A stretch of DNA of 64,000 nt from Rhodanobacter sp. L36 (lineage in GTDB: Bacteria; Pseudomonadota; Gammaproteobacteria; Xanthomonadales; Rhodanobacteraceae), in the NCBI RefSeq assembly GCF_009765755.1, contig NZ_LMUV01000006.1, positions 163,172-227,171 of the forward strand, given 5' to 3'. This document shows positions 20,498 through 29,361 of the stretch, piece after piece. The notes beneath the pieces were generated by a model. It had not been told where the DNA came from. It searched no databases and saw only the letters and a list, made by a program, of their open reading frames with translations. The translations under genes were made by a program, and so were the position numbers. Positions within the stretch are counted from its first letter, which is position 1. Each line of letters opens with the position of its first letter.

Positions 20498-20725
20498 TCA
20501 GTGGATGTGGCGCGCCCGATCGGCCCACATGCGTTCCAGTCGCGCCTTCGCCAGCAATTTTTCCTTCTTCATGCCGGTGAGCGTGGCGTCGTCGATCGGA
20601 AGCACGCCGATGTCGGCATCGTGCACCTTGCTGTCGAGTTGCTTGTGACGCTGGTAGAGCCGACGAAATTCGGCATCGGCTTTCATCAAGGCTTCGACAT
20701 CATCGCGCTGCTGGTTTTCAAACAT
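20498..20725 (-). CDS. Small DUF465 (YdcH/SlyX-like) protein
   Basis: A 75-aa, highly charged, helical protein with the DUF465 pattern: FRRLYQRHKQLDSKVHDAD near the centre, then LKKEK-like residues (MKKEKLLAKARLERMW) toward the C-terminus. The family is widespread in proteobacteria but has no agreed function. The ATG at 20725 has a full AGGAGG about eight bases upstream, one of the best ribosome sites in the window, suggesting high expression. It is preceded by an unusually structured 374-base leader/intergenic region. An in-frame upstream extension to 21049 is not supported. Confidence 0.85.
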   Translation of the reverse strand: MFENQQRDDVEALMKADAEFRRLYQRHKQLDSKVHDADIGVLPIDDATLTGMKKEKLLAKARLERMWADRARHIH

Positions 20726-20928
20726 GATTCGACCTCCTGGGAAGTGAGTACGCGAACGCCCGGAGCGGGCGAACGCGATCGATCGATTGCGCGCGCTCGC
20801 CGCGTGTCCGGATTTCCGGGAAGCACGCGAGACTGGAAAACGGGGGATGGGCGCATGGTTTCTGTCGATGGCCCACGTTGCCGAAATGCATCGTGGGGCC
20901 TTGACCCTACTCTCCGCTTTTGGGCGGT

Positions 20929-20962
20929 GCAAGCCTCGCGAAATGCTTTGCGCGAGACTTGC
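20929..20962. repeat. Inverted repeat, 12-base arms with 10-base loop
   Basis: Arms GCAAGCCTCGCG (20929-20940) and CGCGAGACTTGC (20951-20962) pair with one mismatch across a ten-base loop. No T-tract follows on either strand, so a simple intrinsic terminator is unlikely. It could be part of a folded leader for the DUF465 gene or a protein-binding dyad. Confidence 0.7.
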
Positions 20963-21068
20963 GAAGTACGCGTAAAAGCTGTCGAAACAGCCTTTTTCCG
21001 GAACATCAAACCGCGCCGACACGCGGTTGGAAAACCCGCATATCGGCATGACAAAAGTTGCGTCCGCA

Positions 21069-21093
21069 ACGCCTTCGGCAGTGCCGAAGGCGT
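21069..21093 (-). terminator. Perfect hairpin just after the DUF4398-type gene
   Basis: ACGCCTTCGGCA (21069-21080) and TGCCGAAGGCGT (21082-21093) are exact complements around a single G, so the real loop is 3-5 bases. It begins 6 bases after the stop of the minus-strand gene at 21100. A TTTT lies 11 bases further on in the transcript, so it is a weak or Rho-assisted terminator, or a processing hairpin. Confidence 0.5.
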
Positions 21094-21099
21094 GCCGAG

Positions 21100-21762
21100 T
21101 TACGGCTGTTGGTTTTGATGTTTTTTCTTGCTGGTCTTTTTCGGCGCGGGCGGTGGCGTGTCGGACGAGTCGCCCTGCATCTGCGAACGCATGGCTTTCG
21201 CCGCCTGCGCCGCGAGTGCTGCCTCGCGCCGCGCCGCGCTGGCGACTTTGCTCTGCGCAGCGGCGAGCTTCTTGGCCTGTTCGGCTTCGGCACGCGCCTG
21301 GTCAGCGGCTTGCGAATATTCCTGACCCTGCTGCTGCAGACGCGCGGTTTCTTCCTGCGCCATCTGATATTGCATGCGCTGGCGTTCGAGTTCGTGACGC
21401 GCGATGTCCGCATCGCGCCGGCTGTTGTCGAGCAGAATCTGGTCGTGCTCGCGATCGAGCTGGGTCAGTTTGGTCTGTGCGTCCTGCTGCTGCGCTGCAG
21501 TCTTCGCGAGGTCGACGCGTCGTTCGGCGAGGTAGAGATCATGCGGCCGATCGTGCTTGCTCGCCTGCGCGAGGCGGTTGATCGCATCGCGTGCGCGCGC
21601 CTGTTCCGCCTGCGCATAAATGCCAAGGCTCGGATCGTTGGCCAGTTGGTCGAGGCTGTTGTTGAGCCGGGCGATATCGATATCGTCCTGCTTGGCCTGT
21701 AATGAACCAGCTAAACCCAGCGCCAGCGACAATGTGATGAAAGTGACGGTGAAGCGCTTCAT
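21100..21762 (-). CDS. Periplasmic DUF4398-like coiled-coil protein
   Basis: A 220-aa protein with signal peptide MKRFTVTFITLSLALGLAGS ending near QAK. A long helical, Ala/Gln/Arg-rich coiled coil runs from about residue 30 to 200 and the Lys-rich tail ends KKKHQNQQP. The ARARDAINRLAQA and LAERRVDLAKTAAQQQ segments resemble DUF4398 proteins, which are often paired with an OmpA-domain protein; no OmpA partner is adjacent here. The ATG overlaps the stop of the lipoprotein gene upstream by four bases (ATGA), so the two are translationally coupled and likely act together at the envelope. Confidence 0.72.
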   Translation of the reverse strand: MKRFTVTFITLSLALGLAGSLQAKQDDIDIARLNNSLDQLANDPSLGIYAQAEQARARDAINRLAQASKHDRPHDLYLAERRVDLAKTAAQQQDAQTKLTQLDREHDQILLDNSRRDADIARHELERQRMQYQMAQEETARLQQQGQEYSQAADQARAEAEQAKKLAAAQSKVASAARREAALAAQAAKAMRSQMQGDSSDTPPPAPKKTSKKKHQNQQP

Positions 21763-22373
21763 GGCTGCGCCCCCTGCGTGTCGCTGTCCGGTTGCGGATT
21801 GGATGGCGGCTGCGGGTTGTTTTCCGGCAACGTCTGGAAACCGTCACCGGCTGGTTGCGAATTGAGCACGGAAGATGAAGGTGCGGGCATGTCCTGCGGA
21901 GGGTCCTGACTGGGAAGCGTCGACGAGGAAGATGACGAAGGCATCGGCGGCGCCTGCTGCTCCTGTCGGGCAGCTTCGGCAGCGGCCTGCTCGCCTTCCT
22001 CGCGCAGGTGCGAATTTTCCTGCACTCGATTCTGGATCTGCGCGCGTGAAGCGCCGAGCCGGGCCTTGGCGCGCGCCAGTTCGGAATCGGCGCGCGACTC
22101 TTCGGCGAGATTGGCCGCGATCTCGTATTTGCGATCGGCCATGGCCGATTGCGCCTGCTGGAATTTATCTTGCGCGAAGCCCAGATCGACTGGCGCGTAA
22201 TCGGCTGCGCCGGCATCGCGCGCCTCCTGAAGCTGGGTCTGCGCCTGGTTCATCGAGTCATCCGGCGGAGGTACCGTGGCACAGCCAGCCAGGACCAATG
22301 ACAGCCCCAAGAGCACCGATGCCGAACGAATGCGGCCTGAAAGCCCGGCCAGCGGGGAAAAGATGTGCACCAT
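21759..22373 (-). CDS. DUF4398-type lipoprotein
   Basis: About 204 aa with a lipoprotein signal ending LVLAGC followed by ATVPPPDD. A DUF4398-like helical region (ATVPPPDDSMNQAQTQLQEA through YAPVDLGFAQDKFQQAQSAM) follows, then a disordered Ser/Pro/Gln-rich C-terminal half. The ATG at 22373 is preferred because GAGG lies eight bases upstream; in-frame ATGs at 22385 and 22415 would give a longer N-region. It is coupled to the similar gene at 21100-21762 and divergent from pilU. Probably an outer-membrane-anchored structural protein; function not known. Confidence 0.75.
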   Translation of the reverse strand: MVHIFSPLAGLSGRIRSASVLLGLSLVLAGCATVPPPDDSMNQAQTQLQEARDAGAADYAPVDLGFAQDKFQQAQSAMADRKYEIAANLAEESRADSELARAKARLGASRAQIQNRVQENSHLREEGEQAAAEAARQEQQAPPMPSSSSSSTLPSQDPPQDMPAPSSSVLNSQPAGDGFQTLPENNPQPPSNPQPDSDTQGAQP

Positions 22374-22456
22374 CACAATCCTCATAGTGTGTCGCAGCGT
22401 ATTGTGGGCAGGCATAATCCATCATTGCAACGCGTATTTGGAATCAGGGGATATAC

Positions 22457-23569
22457 GTGGACATCGGTTACTTCCTCAAGCTCATGGTAGACAAGGGCGC
22501 GTCAGACATGTTCCTGACGACCGGCGCCCCGGTGAATATCAAGGTCGAAGGCAAGCTCTACCCACTGGGCAATACCGGCCTGCCTGGCGGGATGGTCAAG
22601 AAGATCGCCTACTCGCTGATGGACGAAGGCCAGGTGCCGCAGTTCGAGCGCAACCTCGAACTCAACATGGCGCTGGCGGTGAAGGAAGCCGGCCGCTTCC
22701 GCATCAACGTGTTCAAGCAGCGCGGCGAAGTCGGCATGGTGATCCGCGCGATCAAGAGCGAAATCCCGAGCATCGATCAGTTGCAGCTGCCGGCGATCTT
22801 CCGCGACCTGATCATGGAACCGCGCGGATTGATTCTCGTGGTCGGCGCCACCGGCTCGGGCAAGTCGACCACGCTGGCGGCGATGATCGACCAGCGCAAC
22901 TCGAACACGCCCGGCCACATCCTGACGATCGAGGATCCGATCGAATACCTGCATCGGCACAAGCGCTCCATCGTCAACCAGCGCGAAGTCGGCCTCGATA
23001 CGCACAGCTATCACGAGGCGCTGAAGAACGCGATGCGCGAAGCGCCCGACGTGATCATGATCGGCGAGATTCGCGATACCGACACGATGGAAGCGGCGAT
23101 CGCGTTTTCCGAAACCGGGCATCTGTGCCTCGCTACGCTTCACTCGAACAACTCCGACCAGACGCTGGAGCGCATCCTCAACTTCTTCCCGGAATCGGCG
23201 CACAAGAACGTGCTGATGAACCTCGCGCTGAACCTGCGCGCGGTGATCAGCCAGCGCTTGGTAGTGGGCAAGGACGGTCGCCGCATTCCGGCCACGGAAG
23301 TGCTCCTCAACACGCCGCTCATTCGCGACATGATCCGTCGCGGCCAGATTCACGAGATCAAGGAAGCGATGGATCGCAGCTTGCAGGAAGGCATGCAGAC
23401 GTTCGATCAGTCGCTCTATCGTTTGTACAAGGACGGGCGCGTCGAGCTGGAGGAGGCGCTCAGCAAATCCGATTCGCGTGACGGCCTCGCACTCAAGATC
23501 CGCCTGACCGAAGGCGCTGCCGACAGTCAGGAACTGGCCGGCAACGATCCTTACGGAATGAATTACTGA
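22457..23569 (+). CDS. pilU: Type IV pilus retraction ATPase PilU
   Basis: Accessory hexameric ATPase that works with PilT to retract type IV pili. The 370-aa protein has an N-terminal PAS-like domain starting MDIGYFLKLMVDKGASDMFL, Walker A GATGSGKST (130-138), EDPIEY, the Asp box MIGEIRD and the His box TGHLCLATLHSNNS. The N-terminal sequence and longer C-terminus point to PilU rather than PilT. The start is GTG at 22457 with AGGGG upstream. No other pilus gene is adjacent; pilT is expected elsewhere. Confidence 0.9.
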   Translation: MDIGYFLKLMVDKGASDMFLTTGAPVNIKVEGKLYPLGNTGLPGGMVKKIAYSLMDEGQVPQFERNLELNMALAVKEAGRFRINVFKQRGEVGMVIRAIKSEIPSIDQLQLPAIFRDLIMEPRGLILVVGATGSGKSTTLAAMIDQRNSNTPGHILTIEDPIEYLHRHKRSIVNQREVGLDTHSYHEALKNAMREAPDVIMIGEIRDTDTMEAAIAFSETGHLCLATLHSNNSDQTLERILNFFPESAHKNVLMNLALNLRAVISQRLVVGKDGRRIPATEVLLNTPLIRDMIRRGQIHEIKEAMDRSLQEGMQTFDQSLYRLYKDGRVELEEALSKSDSRDGLALKIRLTEGAADSQELAGNDPYGMNY

Positions 23570-23584
23570 TCGGTTGTCAGCGCG

Positions 23585-24247
23585 TCACGCAGGCTGCGCG
23601 TCCGCCTGCGCTTCCGGCGCGGCGCGCTGGAAGGCTTCCAGTTCGTTGCACGCGTCCACGATGCGCCGCAGCGTTGGATAGCCGTCCAGCGGCAATTTCC
23701 AGCGCAACGCGTTGTAGTACTGAGGCACCAGGCAGGCGTCGGCCATGCCGGGTTCGTCGCCGTGGCAGAAACGCCCGGTTCCCACATGGTCGGCCAGCAT
23801 CGCTTCCATCGCATCGAAGCCGGTGGCGATCCAGTGTCGCGACCATTCCGCGCGCTGCGTTTCATCCGCGCCGAATTGCGATTCAAGTCGTTGCAGCACG
23901 CGCAGGTTGCCGAGCGGATGGATGTCGGATGCGACCAGCAGCGCCAGCGCGCGAACGCGTGCACGATCGCGCGCCTCGGCTGGCAGCAACGATGTTTCCG
24001 GGCGCGTTTCGTCGAGATATTCCATGATCGCCATCGATTGCGTGATCACGCGATCGCCGTCGAGCAGGCATGGAATCAGCTGCTGCGGATTGACCTGCCG
24101 ATACGCCGCCGCGTGCTGCTCGCCGCCGTCGCGCAGCAGGTGCACGGCGCGCGATTCATACTCCAGCCCTTTCAGGTTCAGCGCGATACGTGCGCGATAG
24201 GCCGCGCTGGAACGCCAGTAGCCGTAGAGCACCAAGCCGGTTGTCAT
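23585..24247 (-). CDS. maiA: Maleylacetoacetate isomerase (zeta-class GST)
   Basis: Isomerises maleylacetoacetate to fumarylacetoacetate in tyrosine breakdown, using glutathione. The 220-aa protein has SSAAYRARIALNLKG (the zeta-class active loop, SSCSxRxR-like but with Ala in place of Cys), QLIPCLLDG, TQSMAIMEYLDE and a C-terminal WIATGFDAMEAML. The ATG at 24247 follows GGGGAG; an ATG at 24265 is an alternative. It is separated from hmgA/fahA/hppD by more than 13 kb and is wedged convergently against pilU, so it is not part of the tyrosine operon. Confidence 0.85.
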   Translation of the reverse strand: MTTGLVLYGYWRSSAAYRARIALNLKGLEYESRAVHLLRDGGEQHAAAYRQVNPQQLIPCLLDGDRVITQSMAIMEYLDETRPETSLLPAEARDRARVRALALLVASDIHPLGNLRVLQRLESQFGADETQRAEWSRHWIATGFDAMEAMLADHVGTGRFCHGDEPGMADACLVPQYYNALRWKLPLDGYPTLRRIVDACNELEAFQRAAPEAQADAQPA

Positions 24248-24419
24248 GGGCTTTCTCCCCTGCACGAAAGCGGCAGTTTAGCGACAGACAACCATCCGCG
24301 CATGCGTGCCGAAAGGCCGTGCCGCATGCGGCTGCGGTTTGCATCGACCGCGAGGCACGCCGACAATAAGCGGCTACCGCACACCAATAGCGGCCTTCCC
24401 ACAACACCGGAGTCAAGCC

Positions 24420-25601
24420 GTGTCCGTCATCCGCATGAGTGATCTCGATTTGCGCGACAAGCGCGTATTGATTCGCGAAGACCTGAACGTTCCCATCGAC
24501 GACCACGGCAAGATCAGTTCCACCCAACGACTCGATGCTTCGCTGCCGACCATCCGCGCCGCGCGCGACGCCGGTGCCAAAGTCATGGTGTTGTCGCACT
24601 TGGGTCGGCCGAAAGAAGGCCAGTTCGATGCCGCATCGTCGCTGGCTCCGGTGGCGGCTTGGCTCGGCGAACAGCTCGGCGTGAAAGTCCGGCTGGTGAG
24701 CGACTATCTCGATGGCGTCGAAGTTGCCGCTGGCGAAGTGGTGATGCTCGAAAACTGCCGAATGAATGTCGGCGAAGGCAAGGACGACGAGGCGCTGTCG
24801 AAGAAATACGCGGCGCTGTGCGACATCTTCGTCATGGACGCCTTCGGCACCGCGCATCGCGCGCAGGCGTCCACGCATGGCGTGATCAAGTTCGCGCCGA
24901 TTGCCGCGGCAGGGCCGCTGCTCAGCGCCGAACTTGATGCGCTGGGTAAGGCGCTTGAGCATCCGGCGAAGCCGTTGCTGGCGATCGTCGCCGGCTCCAA
25001 GGTGTCGACCAAGCTGACCCTGCTCGACAACCTGATGGACAAGGTCGACCAGTTGATCGTCGGCGGCGGCATCGCCAACACGTTCATCGCCGCGATGGGT
25101 CATTCGGTCGGCAACTCGCTGGTCGAACCGGACCTGATCGACGCGGCGAAAAAAGTGATCGCCGATGCCAAGCGTCGCGGCGTGGAAGTACCGATGCCGA
25201 TCGACGTGGTCGTGGCGCACGCGTTTTCCGCGCAGGCGCCGGCGACAGTGAAATTGATCGACCAGGTGCACGACGGCGAAATGATCCTCGACATCGGCCC
25301 GCAAACGGCCAAGCGCTATGCGGACCTGATCGCCAAGGCCGGCACCATCGTGTGGAACGGCCCGGTCGGCGTGTTCGAGTTCGATGCGTTCGGCAAAGGC
25401 ACCGAAACACTGGCGCGTGCGATCGCGGCGTCGAAGGGATTTTCCATTGCCGGCGGTGGCGACACGCTGGCTGCGGTCGACAAGTACGGCATCGCCAACG
25501 ATGTCTCCTACATCTCCACCGGCGGCGGCGCGTTTCTGGAATTCCTCGAGGGCAAGGAGTTGCCCGCAGTCACCGCGCTGAAGGCGCGTGCAGCGAAGTA
25601 A
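24420..25601 (+). CDS. pgk: Phosphoglycerate kinase
   Basis: Glycolytic enzyme interconverting 1,3-bisphosphoglycerate and 3-phosphoglycerate with ADP/ATP. The 393-aa protein has [34 protein letters not shown], the hinge GSKVSTK and the C-terminal nucleotide loop GGGDTLAAV with [18 protein letters not shown] at 24420 is chosen because GGAG lies seven bases before it; ATG at 24435 is the alternative. Its stop TAA shares a base with the ATG of the HAD phosphatase downstream (TAATG). Confidence 0.96.
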   Translation: MSVIRMSDLDLRDKRVLIREDLNVPIDDHGKISSTQRLDASLPTIRAARDAGAKVMVLSHLGRPKEGQFDAASSLAPVAAWLGEQLGVKVRLVSDYLDGVEVAAGEVVMLENCRMNVGEGKDDEALSKKYAALCDIFVMDAFGTAHRAQASTHGVIKFAPIAAAGPLLSAELDALGKALEHPAKPLLAIVAGSKVSTKLTLLDNLMDKVDQLIVGGGIANTFIAAMGHSVGNSLVEPDLIDAAKKVIADAKRRGVEVPMPIDVVVAHAFSAQAPATVKLIDQVHDGEMILDIGPQTAKRYADLIAKAGTIVWNGPVGVFEFDAFGKGTETLARAIAASKGFSIAGGGDTLAAVDKYGIANDVSYISTGGGAFLEFLEGKELPAVTALKARAAK

Positions 25602-26239
25602 TGCTGTGCCTGTTCGACCTTGACGGAACGCTGATCGATTCCGAGCACGGCATCACCGCCTGCGTGAAACACGCGCTGGCGCGACTGGATCTGCCTGCGC
25701 CCGCGGATGACGAACTGCGCCACTGGATCGGGCCACCGTTGCGCCACAGTTTTGCGCCCCTGCTCGACCATGATGCAGCGCTCATCGAAGCAGCCGTCGA
25801 GTACTACCACGAGCGCTTCCACACGGACGGCTGGCGCGAGTACGACATCTACCCCGGCATCGAAGCGTTGATCGCGCGCTTGCTCGCCGCCGGACATCAG
25901 CTTGCGGTGGTGACCAGCAAACCGCATCGGCATGCGGCGCCGATCATTGCGCATCTGCCGTTCGGCGAAGCATTCCTGCGACTGTATGGTCCCGATCCGT
26001 CGAGCCCACACAGCGAGAAAGCCTCGATGATTGCCGCAGCGCTGAGCGACTTCGGTGCAGCCGAGCAAGACACGGTGATGATCGGCGACCGCCGTTTCGA
26101 TATCGAAGGTGCGATCGCCAATCAGGTGCGCGGCATCGGCGTGCTGTGGGGTTTCGGCAGCCGCGCCGAACTGGAACAGGCCGGCGCCAACGCGATCGCG
26201 GAAACACCGGACGCGCTCGCGAAATTGCTGGGCGGATAA
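25601..26239 (+). CDS. HAD-superfamily phosphatase, phosphoglycolate phosphatase-like
   Basis: A 212-aa HAD subclass IA hydrolase. Motif I is FDLDGTLIDSE at the extreme N-terminus, motif II VVTSKP, and motif IV MIGDRRFDIEGA with GVLWGFGS. It resembles Gph/PGP phosphatases, but substrates in this family are hard to predict. Placement directly after pgk, with a 1-base stop/start overlap, suggests a metabolite-repair or phosphosugar role linked to glycolysis. The in-frame extension upstream lies inside pgk and is rejected. Confidence 0.82.
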   Translation: MLCLFDLDGTLIDSEHGITACVKHALARLDLPAPADDELRHWIGPPLRHSFAPLLDHDAALIEAAVEYYHERFHTDGWREYDIYPGIEALIARLLAAGHQLAVVTSKPHRHAAPIIAHLPFGEAFLRLYGPDPSSPHSEKASMIAAALSDFGAAEQDTVMIGDRRFDIEGAIANQVRGIGVLWGFGSRAELEQAGANAIAETPDALAKLLGG

Positions 26240-26242
26240 ACA

Positions 26243-26273
26243 GGCAACGGAGCGCGCGTTGCGCTCCGTTGCC
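26243..26273. terminator. 13-bp perfect inverted repeat between convergent genes
   Basis: Arms GGCAACGGAGCGC (26243-26255) and GCGCTCCGTTGCC (26261-26273) with a 5-base loop. It lies 3 bases after the HAD phosphatase stop and 7 bases from the tkt stop, so it can end transcripts from both sides. There is no T-tract, so efficiency is uncertain. Confidence 0.65.
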
Positions 26274-26280
26274 ACGAGCC

Positions 26281-28290
26281 TTATCCGATCACTCGCTTCA
26301 CCGCATCGACGACATGCGCGACAGTGAAACCGAATTGCTCGAACAATTGCGGTGCAGGCGCGGAAGCGCCGAACGTCGTCATGCCGACCACGTCGCCGTC
26401 CAGGCCCACATATTTGCGCCAGAAGTCAGCCGTTGCCGCTTCCACCGCCACGCGCGCTCGACACCAGCCAGGCAGCACGCCTTCGCGATATTCGAGCGGC
26501 TGCGCATCGAATACTTCGGTGCATGGCATCGAGACCACGCGCACCGCCACGTTCTGCTGCGCGAGCGTGCGCGCTGCTTCCATCGCAAGTTCAACTTCCG
26601 AACCGGTGGCAATCAGGATCGCCTTGAACTTCGTGTCCAGCGGATCGGACAACACATAACCGCCGCGATTGATGTCGGCCAGTTGCTGCTTGTCACGCTG
26701 CTGATGTTTCAAGGTCTGGCGCGAGAAAATCAGGCACGACGGCGCGCCCTTGCGTTCGATCGCCGCCTTCCACGACACCGCCGATTCCACGGCATCGCAC
26801 GGACGCCACAGGTGGTTGTTCGGGATGTAACGCAGGCTGGCGAGATGTTCGACCGGCTGATGCGTCGGGCCGTCTTCGCCCAAGCCGATGGAGTCATGCG
26901 TGTAGACGTTGATGGCGTGCGCCGGGATCAGCGCGCTCATGCGAACTGCGTTGCGCGCGTAGTCGGAAAACACCAGGAAGGTTGCGTCGTAGGGAATAAA
27001 TCCGCCGTGCAATGCCACGCCGTTGGCGATCGCGGTCATGCCGAATTCGCGCACGCCGTAATACACGTAATTGCCCTTGCCATCCGAACTGTTGCCGGTG
27101 GCGGCGTCGAGGCTGCCTTTCCATTTGGTCAGGTTGGAACCGGCAAGATCTGCCGAGCCGCCAATCAGCTCCGGCAGCAACGGACCGAATGCATCGAGCG
27201 TCATCTGCGATGCCTTGCGCGAGGCAACGTCCGGGCCCTCGAGCTGCAGCTTTTCGACGTAGGCTTGCGATTTTTCCGCCCAGTCGGATGGCAATTCGCC
27301 GGACTGGCGGCGCTTGAACTCGGCGGCCAACTCAGGATGTGCGGATGCGTACGCATCAAACGCTGCATTCCACGTCTGCTCGCGCTTCGCACCGGCGGTT
27401 TTCGCATCCCAGCCGGCGTAGATATCGGCAGGAATATCGAACGGTGCATGGGTCCAGCCGAGCTGTTCACGCGCGGCAGCAATCTCGGTTTTACCCAGCG
27501 CCGCGCCGTGGCTTTCTTCCTTGCCCTGCTTGTTGGGCGCACCAAAACCGATGATCGTCTTCGCGCAGATGAGCGTGGGTTTGTCGTGTTGCGATGTCGC
27601 AGCAGCGAAAGCCTTCTTCACTGCCTCCGCGTCGTGGCCGTCGACATGGCGAATCACGTTCCAGCCATACGCTTCGAAACGTGCCGGTGTGTCGTCGGTG
27701 AACCAACCATGCACTTCGCCATCGATCGAAATGCCGTTGTCGTCGTACACCGCCACCAGCTTGTCTAACTTCCAGGTACCAGCGAGCGAAGCGACTTCGT
27801 GCGAGATGCCTTCCATGAGGCAACCGTCGCCGAGGAATACGTAGGTGTGATGATCAACCACGTTGTGGCCGGGCCTGTTGAAATGCGCCGCAAGCACTTT
27901 TTCGGCGAACGCGAAGCCGACTGCGTTTGCCAAGCCCTGACCCAGCGGCCCCGTGGTGGTTTCCACGCCGGGGGTTTCGCTGGCTTCGGGATGACCGGCC
28001 GTTTTCGAATGCAGCTGGCGGAAGCGCTTGAGCTGATCCAGCGGCAGATCGAAACCACTCAGATGCAGCAGGGCGTACTGCAGCATCGAACCGTGACCGT
28101 TGGAGAGAACGAAACGATCGCGGTTCGGCCATTTCGGGTTGCCCGGATTGAACTTCAGGAAATCGTTCCAAAGCACTTCGGCGATATCGGCCATGCCCAT
28201 CGGCATGCCTGGATGACCGGAATTCGCGGCCTCCACAGCATCCATGGCGAGCGCGCGCACGGCATTGGCAAGTTCACGACGGTGGAGCAT
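26281..28290 (-). CDS. tkt: Transketolase
   Basis: ThDP-dependent transfer of two-carbon units in the pentose phosphate pathway; it also supplies sedoheptulose 7-phosphate, the GmhA substrate. At 669 aa it has the standard length. Marks: [20 protein letters not shown] (23-42), [24 protein letters not shown] (the ThDP motif), [19 protein letters not shown] and [20 protein letters not shown] sits upstream of the ATG at 28290. It lies among the glycolytic genes, divergent from an outer-membrane protein gene. Confidence 0.97.
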   Translation of the reverse strand: MLHRRELANAVRALAMDAVEAANSGHPGMPMGMADIAEVLWNDFLKFNPGNPKWPNRDRFVLSNGHGSMLQYALLHLSGFDLPLDQLKRFRQLHSKTAGHPEASETPGVETTTGPLGQGLANAVGFAFAEKVLAAHFNRPGHNVVDHHTYVFLGDGCLMEGISHEVASLAGTWKLDKLVAVYDDNGISIDGEVHGWFTDDTPARFEAYGWNVIRHVDGHDAEAVKKAFAAATSQHDKPTLICAKTIIGFGAPNKQGKEESHGAALGKTEIAAAREQLGWTHAPFDIPADIYAGWDAKTAGAKREQTWNAAFDAYASAHPELAAEFKRRQSGELPSDWAEKSQAYVEKLQLEGPDVASRKASQMTLDAFGPLLPELIGGSADLAGSNLTKWKGSLDAATGNSSDGKGNYVYYGVREFGMTAIANGVALHGGFIPYDATFLVFSDYARNAVRMSALIPAHAINVYTHDSIGLGEDGPTHQPVEHLASLRYIPNNHLWRPCDAVESAVSWKAAIERKGAPSCLIFSRQTLKHQQRDKQQLADINRGGYVLSDPLDTKFKAILIATGSEVELAMEAARTLAQQNVAVRVVSMPCTEVFDAQPLEYREGVLPGWCRARVAVEAATADFWRKYVGLDGDVVGMTTFGASAPAPQLFEQFGFTVAHVVDAVKRVIG

Positions 28291-28394
28291 GAAAAGTCCC
28301 CTTTAGCTTATGGAAAGTGTAAAGGGCGTCATTGTCCCCGATGGTGAGAGTTCTGTCGCCCTTCCAAAAAGACGTTCGCAAGTATCTAAAAGTA

Positions 28395-28423
28395 TTGACA
28401 TTAACGACAGCTTAATTTTGAAC
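28395..28423 (+). promoter_or_regulatory. Possible promoter with consensus -35 upstream of the OMP gene
   Basis: A perfect TTGACA (28395-28400) is followed after 17 bases by TTGAAC (28418-28423), a poor -10. The stretch is visibly AT-rich compared with its surroundings and lies about 130 bases before the outer-membrane protein start. The -35 is good, the -10 weak, and the assignment is tentative. Confidence 0.3.
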
Positions 28424-28554
28424 TGATCGGTATTGAAACTCTTCAGGTACGCACCGATCTAATGCACCAGCACCGCCCTGAGCAGGTGCGCCTTTTGCGC
28501 CCAGCCGAACCCCCGGAAGCGCAAACGGAACCAAAAAATTAGGAGTACGCCCCG

Positions 28555-29277
28555 ATGAAAAAGACATTGCTTTCGATTGCCTTTGTTTCCGCCAGCCTCG
28601 CCTTTGTGCCGGCAGCATTTGCACAAGATGCACAGCCCAGCAACGGCAACTATCAGTCGAGCCAGCCCGTAGGTAGCGGCAACTGGTTTGCCGACCTCAG
28701 TGCCGGCCGTACCGACGGCTACAGCAAGAACAGTGACTTCGGCAGCGGTTTCGGCAACGGCTCCGGCAACATCTTCAAGAACAAGAACGGCCGCCGCACT
28801 GGCTACGGTGTGCTGGGCGGTTACCGCTGGAAGGCCGGTTCGGATCTGGGCCTGGGCCTCGAAGCCGGTTACACCGATCTGGGTAACTACAAGCTCAGCA
28901 ACCTCGGTGGCGACGGATCTGTCGATCAGAGCCGAAGGGAAAACGCGTTGCATGGCTGGGTGGCCGGCGTGAACGGTCGGATCAACTTGCTGCCGCAGTG
29001 GTACCTCAGCGTGCACGGCGGTTACTTCCATGCGAATAACGATGGCGGCGCTTACAACGATACCCTCCATCAGGATCTTTTCCATGGTGGTAATCGCGGT
29101 GGTTATTACGCTGGACTTGGCACTGGCTGGGACATCTCCCAGCACGTCGGCCTCGGCGTGAAGTACGACTACTACCATGCGTCGGCCGGTAATCTGCATG
29201 ACGTGGCGTCAAACTCGGACTTCGCGGTGCGCCGCTCGACCGGCATCGTGTCGGTGGATGCCGAGTACCGCTTCTGA
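28555..29277 (+). CDS. Outer-membrane beta-barrel protein (OmpA-like/Ax21-like barrel)
   Basis: A 240-aa exported protein with signal peptide MKKTLLSIAFVSASLAFVPA ending AFAQ. Its many alternating aromatic/Gly strands (NWFADLSAGR, GYGVLGGYRW, LGLGLEAGYTDLG, QWYLSVHGGYF, GLGVKYDYY) end in EYRF, the C-terminal Phe signature used by the Bam machinery. It belongs broadly to small 8-stranded barrels. Family identity beyond that is uncertain, and it lacks a C-terminal OmpA peptidoglycan domain. AGGAG precedes the ATG and a strong terminator follows, so it is monocistronic and probably abundant. Confidence 0.82.
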   Translation: MKKTLLSIAFVSASLAFVPAAFAQDAQPSNGNYQSSQPVGSGNWFADLSAGRTDGYSKNSDFGSGFGNGSGNIFKNKNGRRTGYGVLGGYRWKAGSDLGLGLEAGYTDLGNYKLSNLGGDGSVDQSRRENALHGWVAGVNGRINLLPQWYLSVHGGYFHANNDGGAYNDTLHQDLFHGGNRGGYYAGLGTGWDISQHVGLGVKYDYYHASAGNLHDVASNSDFAVRRSTGIVSVDAEYRF

Positions 29278-29305
29278 GTTCCGCATCGACTGATGCTGCA
29301 AAACG

Positions 29306-29335
29306 AAACGGGCGCCGAAAGGCGCCCGTTTTTAT
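29306..29335. terminator. Bidirectional intrinsic terminator
   Basis: Stem AAACGGGCGCC (29306-29316), loop GAAA, stem GGCGCCCGTTT (29321-29331), then TTATT. It ends the outer-membrane protein transcript. Read on the other strand it is followed by TTTCGTTTT-like sequence and can also end the aldolase transcript. Confidence 0.9.
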
Positions 29336-29361
29336 TGCGACATTGAACTGGAAAGGTAGGC

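Larger units (their letters stand above)
20726..21099. other. Intergenic region with strong inverted repeats; possible structured leader or small RNA
   Basis: No gene is convincing here; the reading frames crossing it look random. It holds two marked inverted repeats (20929-20962 and 21069-21093). A third imperfect pair reads, on the minus strand, GGCCCCACG, 14 bases, then CGTGGGCC (about 20869-20899). All lie upstream of the small DUF465 gene. The arrangement looks like a structured 5' leader or an independent RNA. I could not match it to 6S, SRP, RNase P, tmRNA or a riboswitch class. Confidence 0.4.

Noticed and set aside
23585-24247. maiA as part of the tyrosine catabolic operon
   Set aside because: It is more than 13 kb from hmgA/fahA/hppD, convergent with pilU, and no matching palindrome was noticed near it.
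26146-27768. 540-codon plus-strand frame opposite tkt
   Set aside because: It lies entirely antisense to a clear transketolase. High GC with third-position bias opens long antisense frames, and the protein has random-looking Arg/His-rich composition and no motif.
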